A program made the translations under genes and the position numbers. Below the pieces are notes generated by a model. That model was given only the letters and a program-made list of their open reading frames with translations. It searched no databases and was not told the origin of the DNA. Below, one piece after another: positions 53,001 to 62,054 of a stretch of DNA of 64,000 nt. This DNA is from Sphingobium lactosutens (lineage in GTDB: Bacteria > Pseudomonadota > Alphaproteobacteria > Sphingomonadales > Sphingomonadaceae). The DNA is taken from assembly GCF_013393185.1 (NCBI RefSeq), contig NZ_QJQX01000039.1, positions 1-64,000 on the forward strand, read 5' to 3'. The first letter of the stretch is position 1. Each line of letters opens with the position of its first letter.

Positions 53001-54622
53001 ACACGGGCGAGGGCCAGGTCACTTTGATGCTGCACAGCTTCGTCGGGCCGGACGCCGAAGCCATCCGCGCCATCGTGCGGGAACCGCTGATCGCCTATTT
53101 GCGGACCGCGACCAGCCTGGTCAAGCAATATGCCTGGTCCTTCCCGGCCTTCAAGCGGCGGCCGGGCATGGCGGACACGGTGTCGAACGTCGATTTCGAT
53201 AGCCTATCACCGGAAGAAACCGAGATGCTGCTGGAACATGCGTTCGAGCGCTACTTCGAAAGCAGCGGGCTGTTCGGGACGCCGAAACAATGCCTGGCAA
53301 TGGTGGACCGGCTGCGGACCATCGGCGTCGACGAGATCGCCAACCTGATCGACTTCGGCGTGGATAGCGAGACGGTTCTGGCCCATCTTCCCTATCTGGA
53401 CGAACTGCGCCGACTGACGGTGGAGGTCGAGGAGAAACCGGCGGAATCGATTGCCATGCTGATGGAGCGCCACGGCATCACCCATCTGCAATGCACGCCA
53501 TCCATGATGCGGATGCTGCTCGCCGAGCCGGGCATCACGCCGCATGTCGCCGGGCTTCGTCATCTGATGATAGGGGGGGAGGCCTTCCCGCCCGATCTGG
53601 CTGACGATCTTGCCCATCTGGTACGGGGTAAGGTGACGAACATGTATGGACCGACCGAAACGACCATCTGGTCCGCCATCCATCCGGTCGCGACCGGCGG
53701 CGCGGTGCCGCTGGGCAGGCCGCTCGTCAATCAGGACATTCATATCATGGACAGCCGGCAGCAGGCGATGCCGCCGGGCGTTCCGGGCGAAATCGTGATC
53801 GGCGGCGCGGGTGTGGTGCGGGGCTATCTGTACCGGCCGGAACTGACCGGCGAGCGCTTCGTCACCGATCCCGGCGACCCGGCGGCGCGGCTGTATCGAA
53901 CCGGGGATCTTGGCCGGCGACGGAGGGACGGGACACTCGAATTTCTCGGGCGGCTCGACCATCAGGTCAAGATTCGAGGCTATCGCATCGAACTGGGCGA
54001 GATCGAGGCGCTGCTCCATGACATGCATGGCGTGCGGGAGGCTGTCGTCAATGCGATCCTCACGGAGGATGGCGAACAGATACTGGTCGCCTATGCCGCG
54101 CCACTGGATACAGACCATGATTTTGCGGGCGTAAGGGAGGCGCTGCGGGCAAAGCTGCCCGAATTCATGGTGCCGACCCACTATGTCGGCATGGCGCGTT
54201 TGCCGCAGACGCCAAACGGAAAGATCGACCGCAACGCCCTGCCCCGGCCCGAACGTGTCGCACCGGTGTCCCAGGAAAATTTCGTCGCCCCGGATGACGG
54301 CATGGAAAGCCGGATCGCGGTGATCTGGCGCGACATATTGAAGCTGGAGACGATCGGGTCGCTCGACAATTTCTTCGATGCCGGCGGTCATTCGCTGCTG
54401 GCGGTACAATTGCACAGACGCCTGACGGGAGAACTCGGGTGCAGCATGGCGCTGACCGACATTTTCCGTTTCCCCACCATTCGCACATTGGCCGCGCATC
54501 TGTCGGGCGGGGTGGCAAATGATCAGGCCGCACGGGACGGCTTTGCACGGGCGGACGGGCGCAAGGCAGCCCTCGCGCGCCGGGCGATGGCGCGGACGTC
54601 GATGGAACGGAGTCAGGCCTGA
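50015..54622 (+). CDS. Hybrid NRPS: formyltransferase, half C domain, adenylation with inserted luciferase-like monooxygenase, PCP
   Basis: A 1535-residue initiation-type NRPS. Order: (a) formyltransferase, residues about 10-310, with Asn98/His100 in INFHDGPLPHYPGLNAP and Asp136 in TAEVDRGAIL, the methionyl-tRNA formyltransferase triad; (b) residues about 325-545 resembling only the C-terminal half of a condensation domain (SIVAYVARIHDRTSFDIGFG, TLPLRVEVDFG), without HHxxxDG; (c) adenylation domain: YVIFTSGSTGRPKGVMVEH (about 697), FDISVLELAW, NMYGPTETTIW, LPQTPNGKIDRNAL; (d) inserted between these, about 778-1135, a luciferase-like flavin monooxygenase (VDFSLFYFSSDEATQGQDKY, GGSVVLPLHHPARVAEEWAV), the MupA-type insertion; (e) PCP with Ser1460 in AGGHSLLAVQL. 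It should activate, N-formylate and perhaps oxidise one amino acid and hand it to the PKS. The next gene overlaps by one base. Confidence 0.9.
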   Translation: MQDDRNDARPWECVLIGEETLLTECGKILLQRGHHIVAVVSERQSILQWCGTQNIPAFADIQNLDGSQVGTFDYLFSIANLKILPEPILALPLRGAINFHDGPLPHYPGLNAPVRALINGEAQHGINWHRMTAEVDRGAILASRAFAVDTGETTFSLNTKCFAAAIDGFVEMIDGLAEGTLVEIDQADAPPKNASDRTACAGMIPWDANARQVENFVRALDFGAHANPVAVPTLLVDGRILTAKTARAVEEPRQTTPGTILRVDDDALIVATGDGAVRLEGFATPRGVPLAPHHLAAMFGLTVGARFDWPNTDRRAALSKVAASFAVHEPWWRKRLLALDPLPMDCFERPSAPDVGVDHLDHRSEEGIATEFLLASIVAYVARIHDRTSFDIGFGDTALHAKTKMVAPWFAQTLPLRVEVDFGAGLQALQATLAASIAERHQRKGYRADLPARLGEELAAERDLSLPLSIAMVEHPTSCTLPDGCRLLIAIGADGTSRWLFDRTYIDNQLVLEMQRAVADICRADGLRPIGELPLASMDASLSGERIDWRKDATIYQLFQEQAARTPMALAVTCRGESLTYGALDERSNRVARRLQHMGVRPDDIIGLYCDRSVDMVVALLAIWKAGGAYVPLDPAYPAARIDQMVEDAKLRAIVTLSHLVPTLAKDAPILSMDGDWAAIAAEEATPLPLASGPENLAYVIFTSGSTGRPKGVMVEHRNVVNFFAGMDRHVTAEGKWLAVTSLSFDISVLELAWTLTRGMQVVLATGQELKPVAAPKRPVDFSLFYFSSDEATQGQDKYRLLLEGARFADRNGFAAVWTPERHFHAFGGIYPNPAVAGAAIAAITDRVQIRGGSVVLPLHHPARVAEEWAVVDNLSGGRVGIAFASGWQPNDFALRPAAYADRNTGLVHDIETIRALWRGESRSFEGPVGPVEVQTLPRPVQAELPFWITSAGNAETFAAAGRAGASILTHLLGQSVEELTEKIRAYREARREAGHTGEGQVTLMLHSFVGPDAEAIRAIVREPLIAYLRTATSLVKQYAWSFPAFKRRPGMADTVSNVDFDSLSPEETEMLLEHAFERYFESSGLFGTPKQCLAMVDRLRTIGVDEIANLIDFGVDSETVLAHLPYLDELRRLTVEVEEKPAESIAMLMERHGITHLQCTPSMMRMLLAEPGITPHVAGLRHLMIGGEAFPPDLADDLAHLVRGKVTNMYGPTETTIWSAIHPVATGGAVPLGRPLVNQDIHIMDSRQQAMPPGVPGEIVIGGAGVVRGYLYRPELTGERFVTDPGDPAARLYRTGDLGRRRRDGTLEFLGRLDHQVKIRGYRIELGEIEALLHDMHGVREAVVNAILTEDGEQILVAYAAPLDTDHDFAGVREALRAKLPEFMVPTHYVGMARLPQTPNGKIDRNALPRPERVAPVSQENFVAPDDGMESRIAVIWRDILKLETIGSLDNFFDAGGHSLLAVQLHRRLTGELGCSMALTDIFRFPTIRTLAAHLSGGVANDQAARDGFARADGRKAALARRAMARTSMERSQA

Positions 54623-57600
54623 TGGACCAGCCTGTGAACTGGGGCGGCGATGCCCCCCGTGATGCGGACATCGACAATCATGTCGCGGTGATCGGCATGG
54701 CATGCCGCTTCCCGGAGGCCCCGGATCTGGAAAGCTATTGGCGCAATCTGCGCGACGGACGGGAATGTATCAGCCGGTTCAACGACGAGGATCTGCTGGC
54801 AGCGGGGGTCGATCCACGGGTGCTGGCCGATCCCCATTATGTGCGGGCAGGCGCGCCCCTGCCCGACATGGAGATGTTCGACGCCACGCTGTTCGGCCTG
54901 AGTAGCCGCGATGCCGCCATCATGGACCCGCAGCACCGGCATTTCCTGCAATGTGCCTGGGCCGCGCTCGAAAATGCGGGTCATACGCCCGACGGGTTTG
55001 TCGGTGCGATCGGCGTGTTCGCCGGATCGGGCCATAACGCCTATTTGCCTTATAATCTGCTGACCAATCCCGACCTCGTCCGCAAGGTCGGCTTCTTCCT
55101 GATGCGGCATACCGGCAACGACAAGGATTTTCTTGCCACCCGCGCATCCTATCTGCTCGACCTGAAAGGGCCGAGCGTCAATGTTCAGACGGCCTGTTCC
55201 ACCTCGCTCGTCGCCATCCACATGGCGATGCAGAGCCTGCTGAACGGCGAAAGCGACATGGCGCTGGCCGGCGGCGTCACCATCGAGTTACCGCATGGAC
55301 AAGGCTATCGCTACGAGCCGGGCGAGATATTGTCGCCCGATGGCCATTGCCGCGCCTTCGATGCAGATGCGACCGGCACGGTGTTCGGCAGCGGTGCGGG
55401 CGTGGTCGTATTGCGCCGCCTGCGCGATGCGATGGAGGATGGCGACCATATCCATGCCATCGTCCGCAGCTCGGCTGTCAACAATGACGGGATAGGCAAG
55501 GTCAGCTACCTCGCCCCCAGCGTCGATGGACAGGCGCGCGCCATAGCCGAAGCGCTCAGCATCGCCAATGTCGATGCCCGATCGATCAGCTATGTCGAGG
55601 CGCATGGCACCGGCACGCCGGTGGGCGATCCGATCGAGGTTGCGGCGCTGACGCAGGCGTTCAGGCGGGACACGGATGCCGTCGGCTATTGCGGTATCGG
55701 GTCGGTAAAGCCCAATATCGGCCATACCGACACGGCCGCCGGCGTCGCGAGCTTCATCAAGGTGGCGATGGCGATGCAGCATCGCCAATTGCCCGCTTCC
55801 CTGAACCATGGCCGCTCCAATCCCGCCTGTGCGCTGGAACAGTCGCCCTTCGTGGTGAATGATCGGCTGCGCCGCTGGGACGGCGCGCCCGGATCGCCGC
55901 TGCGCGCCGGCGTGAGTTCACTGGGCGTGGGTGGCACCAACTGCCATGTCATCATGGAGCAGGCACCACCGCCTTCCCCGTCCGGCCCGTCGCGACGCTG
56001 GCAGTTGCTGGTCCAGTCCGCCGCCACGCCCACCGCTCTGTCTGCCAATGGACTGGCATTGGCTGACCATCTGGAGCAACAGCAGGACGAGGCGCTGGCC
56101 GATATCGCCTTCACCCTGCAAAGTGGCCGGAAGACGCTGGCCCATCGCCGGATCGTGGTGGCGGAAAGCCATCATGGCGGTGCCGCCGCATTGCGCGATC
56201 CGGAATCGGTCTATGCCGTCAGTCGCCATTGTTCCGCGCCAGATCGCAAGGTCGCCTTCCTGTTCGCAGGCGGCGGCGCACAATATGCCGGGATGGCGCA
56301 AGGGCTGTACGATTCCGAACCCATATTCCGGGAAGCGGTCGATCAATGCCTTACCCTGCTGGGCGCAATAAGCCCGGCGGATTTCCGATTCGCGCTCTTC
56401 CCCAGGGCCGGAGAGCGCGATGCAGCGGCGGCGGCCATGCAGCGGCCCACCATCGGGCTGCCGCTGCTCTTCACCATCCAATATGCGACGGCACACTTGT
56501 GGATGAGCTGGGGCGTCGAGCCGGATGCGATGATCGGCCACAGCATGGGCGAATATGTCGGCGCCCATCTTGCGGGCGTGTTCGATCTGCGGTCCGCACT
56601 GAAGCTGGCCCATGGACGGGCACAACTGTTCGAAAGCCTGCCCGCCGGCCGCATGTTGAGCGTGCCGCTGTCGGAGGACAGGCTGCGCCCCTTCATCGGT
56701 GCGGACCTGTCCATCGCGGCTGTCAATGGCGCGGCCCTGACGGTCGCGTCAGGCCCGGTCGAGGCTGTAGAAAAACTGCGTGCCACGCTGGAGGCAGAGG
56801 GCGTGAACAGCCAGCCGGTCGCCATATCGGTCGCAGCGCATAGCGCGATGCTCGATCCGATATTGGGCGCTTTCCGGGCGTTGGTGGAGAGCATTAAACT
56901 GGAAGCGCCCAAGCGCGCCTTCGTCTCCTGCCTGACGGGGGATTGGGTCCAGCCGCGCGACGTGGCGCAGGCCGATTATTGGGTCCGACACCTGCGCGAG
57001 ACGGTGCGTTTCGATACGGCGCTGGAGACATTACTGCCATCAGGCCATCTGCTGCTGGAAGTCGGACCGGGACGCACGCTCGCAAGCCTGGCCCGGCAGC
57101 ACCGCGCACGCGGGACGGAGCAGGCCGTCTTCAACTCGCTGCGCCATGCCGATGAGGCATTCGACGACCAGGCCTATATGTTGAAGACGCTGGGCGGATT
57201 ATGGGCTTCGGGCTTCCCTGTCGCCTGGGAAAAACTGCGGGGGACGGAACAGCGTCGACGCGTCCCACTTCCCAGTTATCGCTTCGACCGGCAACGGCAC
57301 TGGATCGAGCCGGGCACGGCGGCGACCGGCGAAGGCACTCCGCATGTGGAATTACTCGCCCATCCCGATAAAGCGCGATGGTTCTATCAGCCGGCCTGGC
57401 GGCGGGTACCCCTGCCCGATGTTGAGCGGGAAAGCGGTGACGCGCTGATCTTCATGGACGGCGGCTGGTTGGGCGAGGCGCTGGCGGAGCGCCTTGAACG
57501 GGACGGCTGTGCCGTAACCATGGTGCGCGCCGGCCGGCGGTTCCGGGTTTCCGCGAAGGACGGGCTGACCATCGATCCGGGTAACGCAGACCATTATGCG

Positions 57601-60600
57601 AAGCTTGTCGCGCATCTGGCCGATCATGACAGAGTGCCGTCGCGCATCTTCCATCTCTGGCTGACGACGGATGAGGGCGATGCCTTGCAGCGTGGTTTCT
57701 GGTCGCTCTTCCATCTGGCACGGGCGCTCGGCGATGCGGGCGTCGACCGCGACATCGTCATCGCGCTTGTCTCCAGCGCCATGCAGCGGGTGTGCGATGA
57801 AGCCATGATCGAGCCGGCCAAGGCTGCGGCGCTGGGTCCGTGCCGGGTGGTGCCGAATGAATATCCGAACCTGCACATGGTCGCCATCGATGTCGACCTG
57901 CCCGCGACAGCCGAACGACGCGCGGAACTGGCATCCTGCCTGCTGGTGGAACTGTCCGTGGCGCAACCGGACGGGACCGTCGCCTATCGCCGCATGGAGC
58001 GCTGGGTCGAGGGATATGAGCCGCTGATGCTGGCGGAAGCCGAGCGGAACCGCATGCGGCAGGGTGGCGCCTATCTCATTACCGGCGGCCTGGGCGGCAT
58101 CGGCCTGAAGCTGGCGGAACATCTGTTCGACAAGCACAAGGCCCGGCTAGCGCTGATATCGCGATCCGGCTTGCCCCCGCGTGAAGATTGGCCTGCCCTG
58201 CTATCCAGCCTGTCGCCGGGCGATCCGCTGGCGCGCCGTATCCGAAAGGTTCGGGCGCTGGAAGACAAGGGCGCGGAAATCCTGCTGATCGACGCCGACG
58301 TGGCCGATACCCGCTCGATCCGTCGAGCGGTGGCGAGCGCCCAGACGCGTTTCGGCGCCATCCATGGCGTCTTCCACGCGGCGGGCCTGCTCGACGACGG
58401 GCCGCTGGCGCTGAAGTCTCCCGATGGCGCTACCGCCGTGCTGGCGCCCAAGATAGGTGGCACGAAGGCGCTGGAAGCCGCATTGCGCGGCGCGCAGCCA
58501 GATTTCGTCATGCTATTTTCCTCCGTCAGCGCGGTGGCGGGAATTGCCGGGCAGGTGGACTATGCCGCTGCTAACGCCTTCCTCGACAGCCATGCGCGCA
58601 AGCATGCCGGCCGCGGCCGGACAGCCGTGATCGCAGTGGGATGGCCGCGATGGCAGGATGTCGGCATGGCGACCTCCGCCCATATTGCACCGAAACGGCC
58701 GGCTTGCACGGCGATGGTGCAAACGACGATGGATGCGGCCTTCCTGGACCATGTGCTGGTCGATACGCCAAAGCGACGGACGGTTGCGGCAACACTCTTC
58801 CCCCGGAAGCACTGGTTGCTGGATGAACATAGATTGCGCCATGGCACGGCTCTGATACCTGGTACCGGCCTTGTCGAAATCGTCCGCCAAGCCTTTCAGG
58901 ACATTGCCCAGAATCGCCCGTTCGAACTCAGGGAAATACTGTTTCTCGAACCCTTCGCGGTCGCGGATGACGGCGCGCGCCACCTGCATGTCGATCTGCT
59001 GCATCAGGAAGGCGACGTGTGGCGGGTGCATGTCATGGGCCGCGATGCGGGCGCGGAAGAGACGCAGCCCTGGACCGAGCATGCGCGCGGCTACGCGCTG
59101 GTCGGCACACCAGATGATGGCAGGCGGCTCGACCGGGACATGATCGCGGCGCGTTGCGACCGACCGGAACCCCTAACGGGTGGATCGGACACGCATCTGG
59201 CTTTCGGCCCCCGCTGGCGCAATGTGGAGGCGCTGCGGCTGGGACAGAATGAAGCCCTGATGGACCTATGCCTGCCGGAACCCTTCCTGGCCGATCTCGA
59301 AGGACTGGCACTACACCCTGCATTGCTCGACTTCGCCACGGCGGGTGCGCAGAAGCTGATCCCCGGTTTCGATCAGGCGAATGACTTTTATGCACCGGCG
59401 TCCTACGGCCGGTTAAGGTTGACAGCCCCGCTCTCCGGCCGGATCGTGAGCCATATCCGGTTGAGGCCCGAAGCGACGGAGGCCGGAGAAGTCGCGACCT
59501 TCGACATCAGCATCGCCTCGCCCGACGGGCAGGTGCTGGCGGAAATCGAAGGCTTCACCATGATACGCATTCGCGATGCCCAGGCCATGGGCAAGGGCAG
59601 CGGCGCGAGTCCCACCGTGATCGATACCGATATGGGCATAACGTCGGACGATGGCATGGCGGTGATCGACCATATTCTGGCATCGCGCAACGACGCGCAA
59701 ATCATCGTGTCGCCACATGACTTGCTGCCCACGCTGGCGCGATTGCGGACGCCCGCCCTGTCGCACCGACACTCAGGCGCGAGCGCGACCGATTTGCCGG
59801 CGGAGGATATGCCGCGCACCGATACGGAACGGGCCATCGCCATGATCTGGCAGGACATGCTAGGTACAGCCGCGATCCGGCGGAGCGACGATTTTTTCGA
59901 TCTGGGCGGCCATTCCCTGCTGGCGGTGCAACTGATCAATCGGCTGCGCAAGCAGTTCGGCCAGTATCTGCCACTCACCGCCCTGGTCGAGGCACCGACG
60001 CTTGCGCGATTGGCGGCGCTGATAGCGCCCGCCGATATAGTGATCGAGGATGGAGAGAGCCTGCTGCCCACATCGCCTGCTCCGGGCATCGTCCTGCTGC
60101 GCGCGGGCGACGATACGGGGGCGCTGTTCCTGATCCATGACGGTCTGGGCGAGACATTGCTCTACCGCACGCTGGCGCTGCGGCTGGAAGGGCCGCCGGC
60201 CTATGGCATCCAGCCCGAGCGCCATCCGGACGGCAGCTTCATCCACAGCAGCATCGCGGACATGGCGCGCAGCCATGTCCTGCGGATGCGGCAGGTGCAA
60301 CCGCACGGCCCCTATATGCTGGCAGGCCTTTGCGCAGGCGGAGTCATTGCCGCCGAAATGGCGCTGCAACTGGAGGAGGCGGGCGAAGAACTGGCTTATA
60401 TCGGTATCATCGATGCCGCCGATGTCGAGGCACTGGAGCGCCCGTTCCACCATATGCGGACGCGATGGTCGCGGCGGAAGGCTGCACTTGCGCGCCATTG
60501 CGGATCGCTTTCCGGACTGGCGACGCTTGCGCCCGAACTCATCGGCAAGTTCGCGAACATGCTGACCTACGAAATCGCCTCCCGCCGTGAGAAGCGGCGC

Positions 60601-61017
60601 ATGAACGAGCAGGTCAAGCAGGCCAGTCTGAGCGGCGTCAGCGCCCCGACATCCCTGTCCTTCCTGGAACTGTATCAGGCGGCACACCGGCTGCATCAAC
60701 CTGAAGGCTTGATCCGGGCGGAGCGGGTCGTCGTGTACAAGGCCATGATGGGCGACGGCACGCTGGACGACCAGCCATTTGCCGAAAAGTTCGGGGATCA
60801 TGCGATGGGCTGGGGACGCCGCGTCGCCAATCATATCGAGGTGGTGGAGGTGCCGGGCGGCCATTCCAGCGCATTGCAGCAGCCGCATGTGGAAAGATTG
60901 GCAAGGCTGATGCAGGATGCGATGGACACGGCCCTGATCGAGATGAAAAGGCGCGCGTCGCCGACGACGGAATCTACCAATCCATCAGCGCCAATCACGA
61001 CGGAGCAGGGCCAATGA
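54622..61017 (+). CDS. Single-module type I polyketide synthase KS-AT-KR-DH-ACP-TE
   Basis: A 2131-residue PKS. KS: Cys192 in VQTACSTSLVAIHMA, His328 in VEAHGTGTPVGDP, His368 in NIGHTDTAAG. AT: Ser641 in GHSMGEYVGAHLAG; the residue pattern at the specificity site (SVAAHSAML) is neither HAFH nor YASH. KR: ITGGLGGIGLKLAEH and Tyr1314 in VDYAAANAFLD. DH: His1403 in DEHRLRHGTALIPG and Asp1570 in LHPALLDFATAG. ACP: Ser1765 in LGGHSLLAVQL. TE: nucleophile Cys1904 in LAGLCAGGVIAAEM with His2081 in VPGGHSSALQQ. KR precedes DH, the reverse of the usual DH-KR order. The overlap with the NRPS by one base and with the GT2 by four shows one transcript. It would extend the amino-acyl starter by one reduced C2 unit and release it. 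Confidence 0.92.
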   Translation: MDQPVNWGGDAPRDADIDNHVAVIGMACRFPEAPDLESYWRNLRDGRECISRFNDEDLLAAGVDPRVLADPHYVRAGAPLPDMEMFDATLFGLSSRDAAIMDPQHRHFLQCAWAALENAGHTPDGFVGAIGVFAGSGHNAYLPYNLLTNPDLVRKVGFFLMRHTGNDKDFLATRASYLLDLKGPSVNVQTACSTSLVAIHMAMQSLLNGESDMALAGGVTIELPHGQGYRYEPGEILSPDGHCRAFDADATGTVFGSGAGVVVLRRLRDAMEDGDHIHAIVRSSAVNNDGIGKVSYLAPSVDGQARAIAEALSIANVDARSISYVEAHGTGTPVGDPIEVAALTQAFRRDTDAVGYCGIGSVKPNIGHTDTAAGVASFIKVAMAMQHRQLPASLNHGRSNPACALEQSPFVVNDRLRRWDGAPGSPLRAGVSSLGVGGTNCHVIMEQAPPPSPSGPSRRWQLLVQSAATPTALSANGLALADHLEQQQDEALADIAFTLQSGRKTLAHRRIVVAESHHGGAAALRDPESVYAVSRHCSAPDRKVAFLFAGGGAQYAGMAQGLYDSEPIFREAVDQCLTLLGAISPADFRFALFPRAGERDAAAAAMQRPTIGLPLLFTIQYATAHLWMSWGVEPDAMIGHSMGEYVGAHLAGVFDLRSALKLAHGRAQLFESLPAGRMLSVPLSEDRLRPFIGADLSIAAVNGAALTVASGPVEAVEKLRATLEAEGVNSQPVAISVAAHSAMLDPILGAFRALVESIKLEAPKRAFVSCLTGDWVQPRDVAQADYWVRHLRETVRFDTALETLLPSGHLLLEVGPGRTLASLARQHRARGTEQAVFNSLRHADEAFDDQAYMLKTLGGLWASGFPVAWEKLRGTEQRRRVPLPSYRFDRQRHWIEPGTAATGEGTPHVELLAHPDKARWFYQPAWRRVPLPDVERESGDALIFMDGGWLGEALAERLERDGCAVTMVRAGRRFRVSAKDGLTIDPGNADHYAKLVAHLADHDRVPSRIFHLWLTTDEGDALQRGFWSLFHLARALGDAGVDRDIVIALVSSAMQRVCDEAMIEPAKAAALGPCRVVPNEYPNLHMVAIDVDLPATAERRAELASCLLVELSVAQPDGTVAYRRMERWVEGYEPLMLAEAERNRMRQGGAYLITGGLGGIGLKLAEHLFDKHKARLALISRSGLPPREDWPALLSSLSPGDPLARRIRKVRALEDKGAEILLIDADVADTRSIRRAVASAQTRFGAIHGVFHAAGLLDDGPLALKSPDGATAVLAPKIGGTKALEAALRGAQPDFVMLFSSVSAVAGIAGQVDYAAANAFLDSHARKHAGRGRTAVIAVGWPRWQDVGMATSAHIAPKRPACTAMVQTTMDAAFLDHVLVDTPKRRTVAATLFPRKHWLLDEHRLRHGTALIPGTGLVEIVRQAFQDIAQNRPFELREILFLEPFAVADDGARHLHVDLLHQEGDVWRVHVMGRDAGAEETQPWTEHARGYALVGTPDDGRRLDRDMIAARCDRPEPLTGGSDTHLAFGPRWRNVEALRLGQNEALMDLCLPEPFLADLEGLALHPALLDFATAGAQKLIPGFDQANDFYAPASYGRLRLTAPLSGRIVSHIRLRPEATEAGEVATFDISIASPDGQVLAEIEGFTMIRIRDAQAMGKGSGASPTVIDTDMGITSDDGMAVIDHILASRNDAQIIVSPHDLLPTLARLRTPALSHRHSGASATDLPAEDMPRTDTERAIAMIWQDMLGTAAIRRSDDFFDLGGHSLLAVQLINRLRKQFGQYLPLTALVEAPTLARLAALIAPADIVIEDGESLLPTSPAPGIVLLRAGDDTGALFLIHDGLGETLLYRTLALRLEGPPAYGIQPERHPDGSFIHSSIADMARSHVLRMRQVQPHGPYMLAGLCAGGVIAAEMALQLEEAGEELAYIGIIDAADVEALERPFHHMRTRWSRRKAALARHCGSLSGLATLAPELIGKFANMLTYEIASRREKRRMNEQVKQASLSGVSAPTSLSFLELYQAAHRLHQPEGLIRAERVVVYKAMMGDGTLDDQPFAEKFGDHAMGWGRRVANHIEVVEVPGGHSSALQQPHVERLARLMQDAMDTALIEMKRRASPTTESTNPSAPITTEQGQ

Positions 61018-62054
61018 ATTGCCACAGCTTCACCGGCAGGCAATCGCCGTTACTGGTGGCCATCGTCAATTATCGCACCGCCGGTCTGGTGATCGATTGC
61101 CTCGAAAGTCTCGCCGATGAACTGGCCACCTATCCCCAAGCGCGGGTAGTGGTGGTCGACAATGATTCAGGCGACGGATCAGTTGAACGCATCGGCGCAG
61201 CGATCGAGCAACATGGATGGCATTGGGCGTCGATGGTCGCATCGCCGGTCAATGGCGGCTTCGCCTATGGCGTCAATCTGGCCGTTTCGGCAGCGCCGGA
61301 AGGATTCACGCCTTCCTTCGTCTGGCTGCTCAATCCCGACACGCGGGTACGGCCGGGCGCGCTCCGTACCTTGCTCGACTTCATGCACAACCATCCCTCC
61401 GCAGGCATCGCCGGCAGCCTGATCGAGGATGCGGACGGCATAGCCTGGCCCTATGCTTTCCGCTTTCCTTCGGCGGCGAGCGAAGTCGAGCGCGGTGCAC
61501 GACTGGGCCTCGTCAGCCGGTTGCTCCGACGCAGCGCCGTCCTCCGTCGCATGGGGCCGGACCCGGCTCCGGTGGATTGGGTGTCGGGCGCGAGCATGAT
61601 GGTGCGCGCCGGAGTGTTCGACGCCATCGGCCCGATCGACGAGGGGTATTTCCTCTACTTCGAGGAAACCGATTTCTGCCTGCGCGCACGCCGGGCCGGC
61701 TGGCAATGCTGGTATGTGCCCAGCGCACGCATCCTGCATATCGCCGGACAAAGCACCGGTCTAACAGGGAAAAATGCGGTGGTTCCGCGGATGCCGGCCT
61801 ATTGGTTCGAATCGCGGCGGCGATATTTCGTCCGCAACCACGGTCGCGGCTATGCCATTTGCGCCGATCTTGCCTGGATACTTGCCCATGGCGGGTGGCG
61901 GATCAGGCGGCGGCTGCAACGCCTGCCGGACGATGATCCAGCGCAATTGCTCTCCGATTTCATCGCCTATGCGGCCTGGCGCAAGCTGCCTGCCGATATC
62001 GAGGGCAAGTCAGCAACACCTGTTTCCGCGCCGCCGGAATGGTCCAGCCTATGA
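61014..62054 (+). CDS. GT2-family glycosyltransferase (rhamnosyltransferase-like)
   Basis: A 346-residue GT2 enzyme of the WbbL/rhamnosyltransferase-like branch: LLVAIVNYRTAGLVIDCLES, VVVDNDSGDGSVERI, NGGFAYGVNLAVSAAP, WLLNPDTRVRPGAL, the acidic loop GYFLYFEETDFCLRARRAGW, and VPSARILHIAGQSTG. The overlap of the ATG with the PKS stop (four bases) and with the PPTase start shows it is part of the NRPS-PKS transcription unit. It may glycosylate the peptide-polyketide product, or it may belong to the surrounding polysaccharide pathway; the overlaps favour the former. Confidence 0.9.
   Translation: MNCHSFTGRQSPLLVAIVNYRTAGLVIDCLESLADELATYPQARVVVVDNDSGDGSVERIGAAIEQHGWHWASMVASPVNGGFAYGVNLAVSAAPEGFTPSFVWLLNPDTRVRPGALRTLLDFMHNHPSAGIAGSLIEDADGIAWPYAFRFPSAASEVERGARLGLVSRLLRRSAVLRRMGPDPAPVDWVSGASMMVRAGVFDAIGPIDEGYFLYFEETDFCLRARRAGWQCWYVPSARILHIAGQSTGLTGKNAVVPRMPAYWFESRRRYFVRNHGRGYAICADLAWILAHGGWRIRRRLQRLPDDDPAQLLSDFIAYAAWRKLPADIEGKSATPVSAPPEWSSL

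Noticed and set aside
53207..54703. A 498-codon minus-strand frame opposite the NRPS
   Set aside because: Opposite the adenylation and carrier domains, whose core motifs are intact; composition is that of a shadow.
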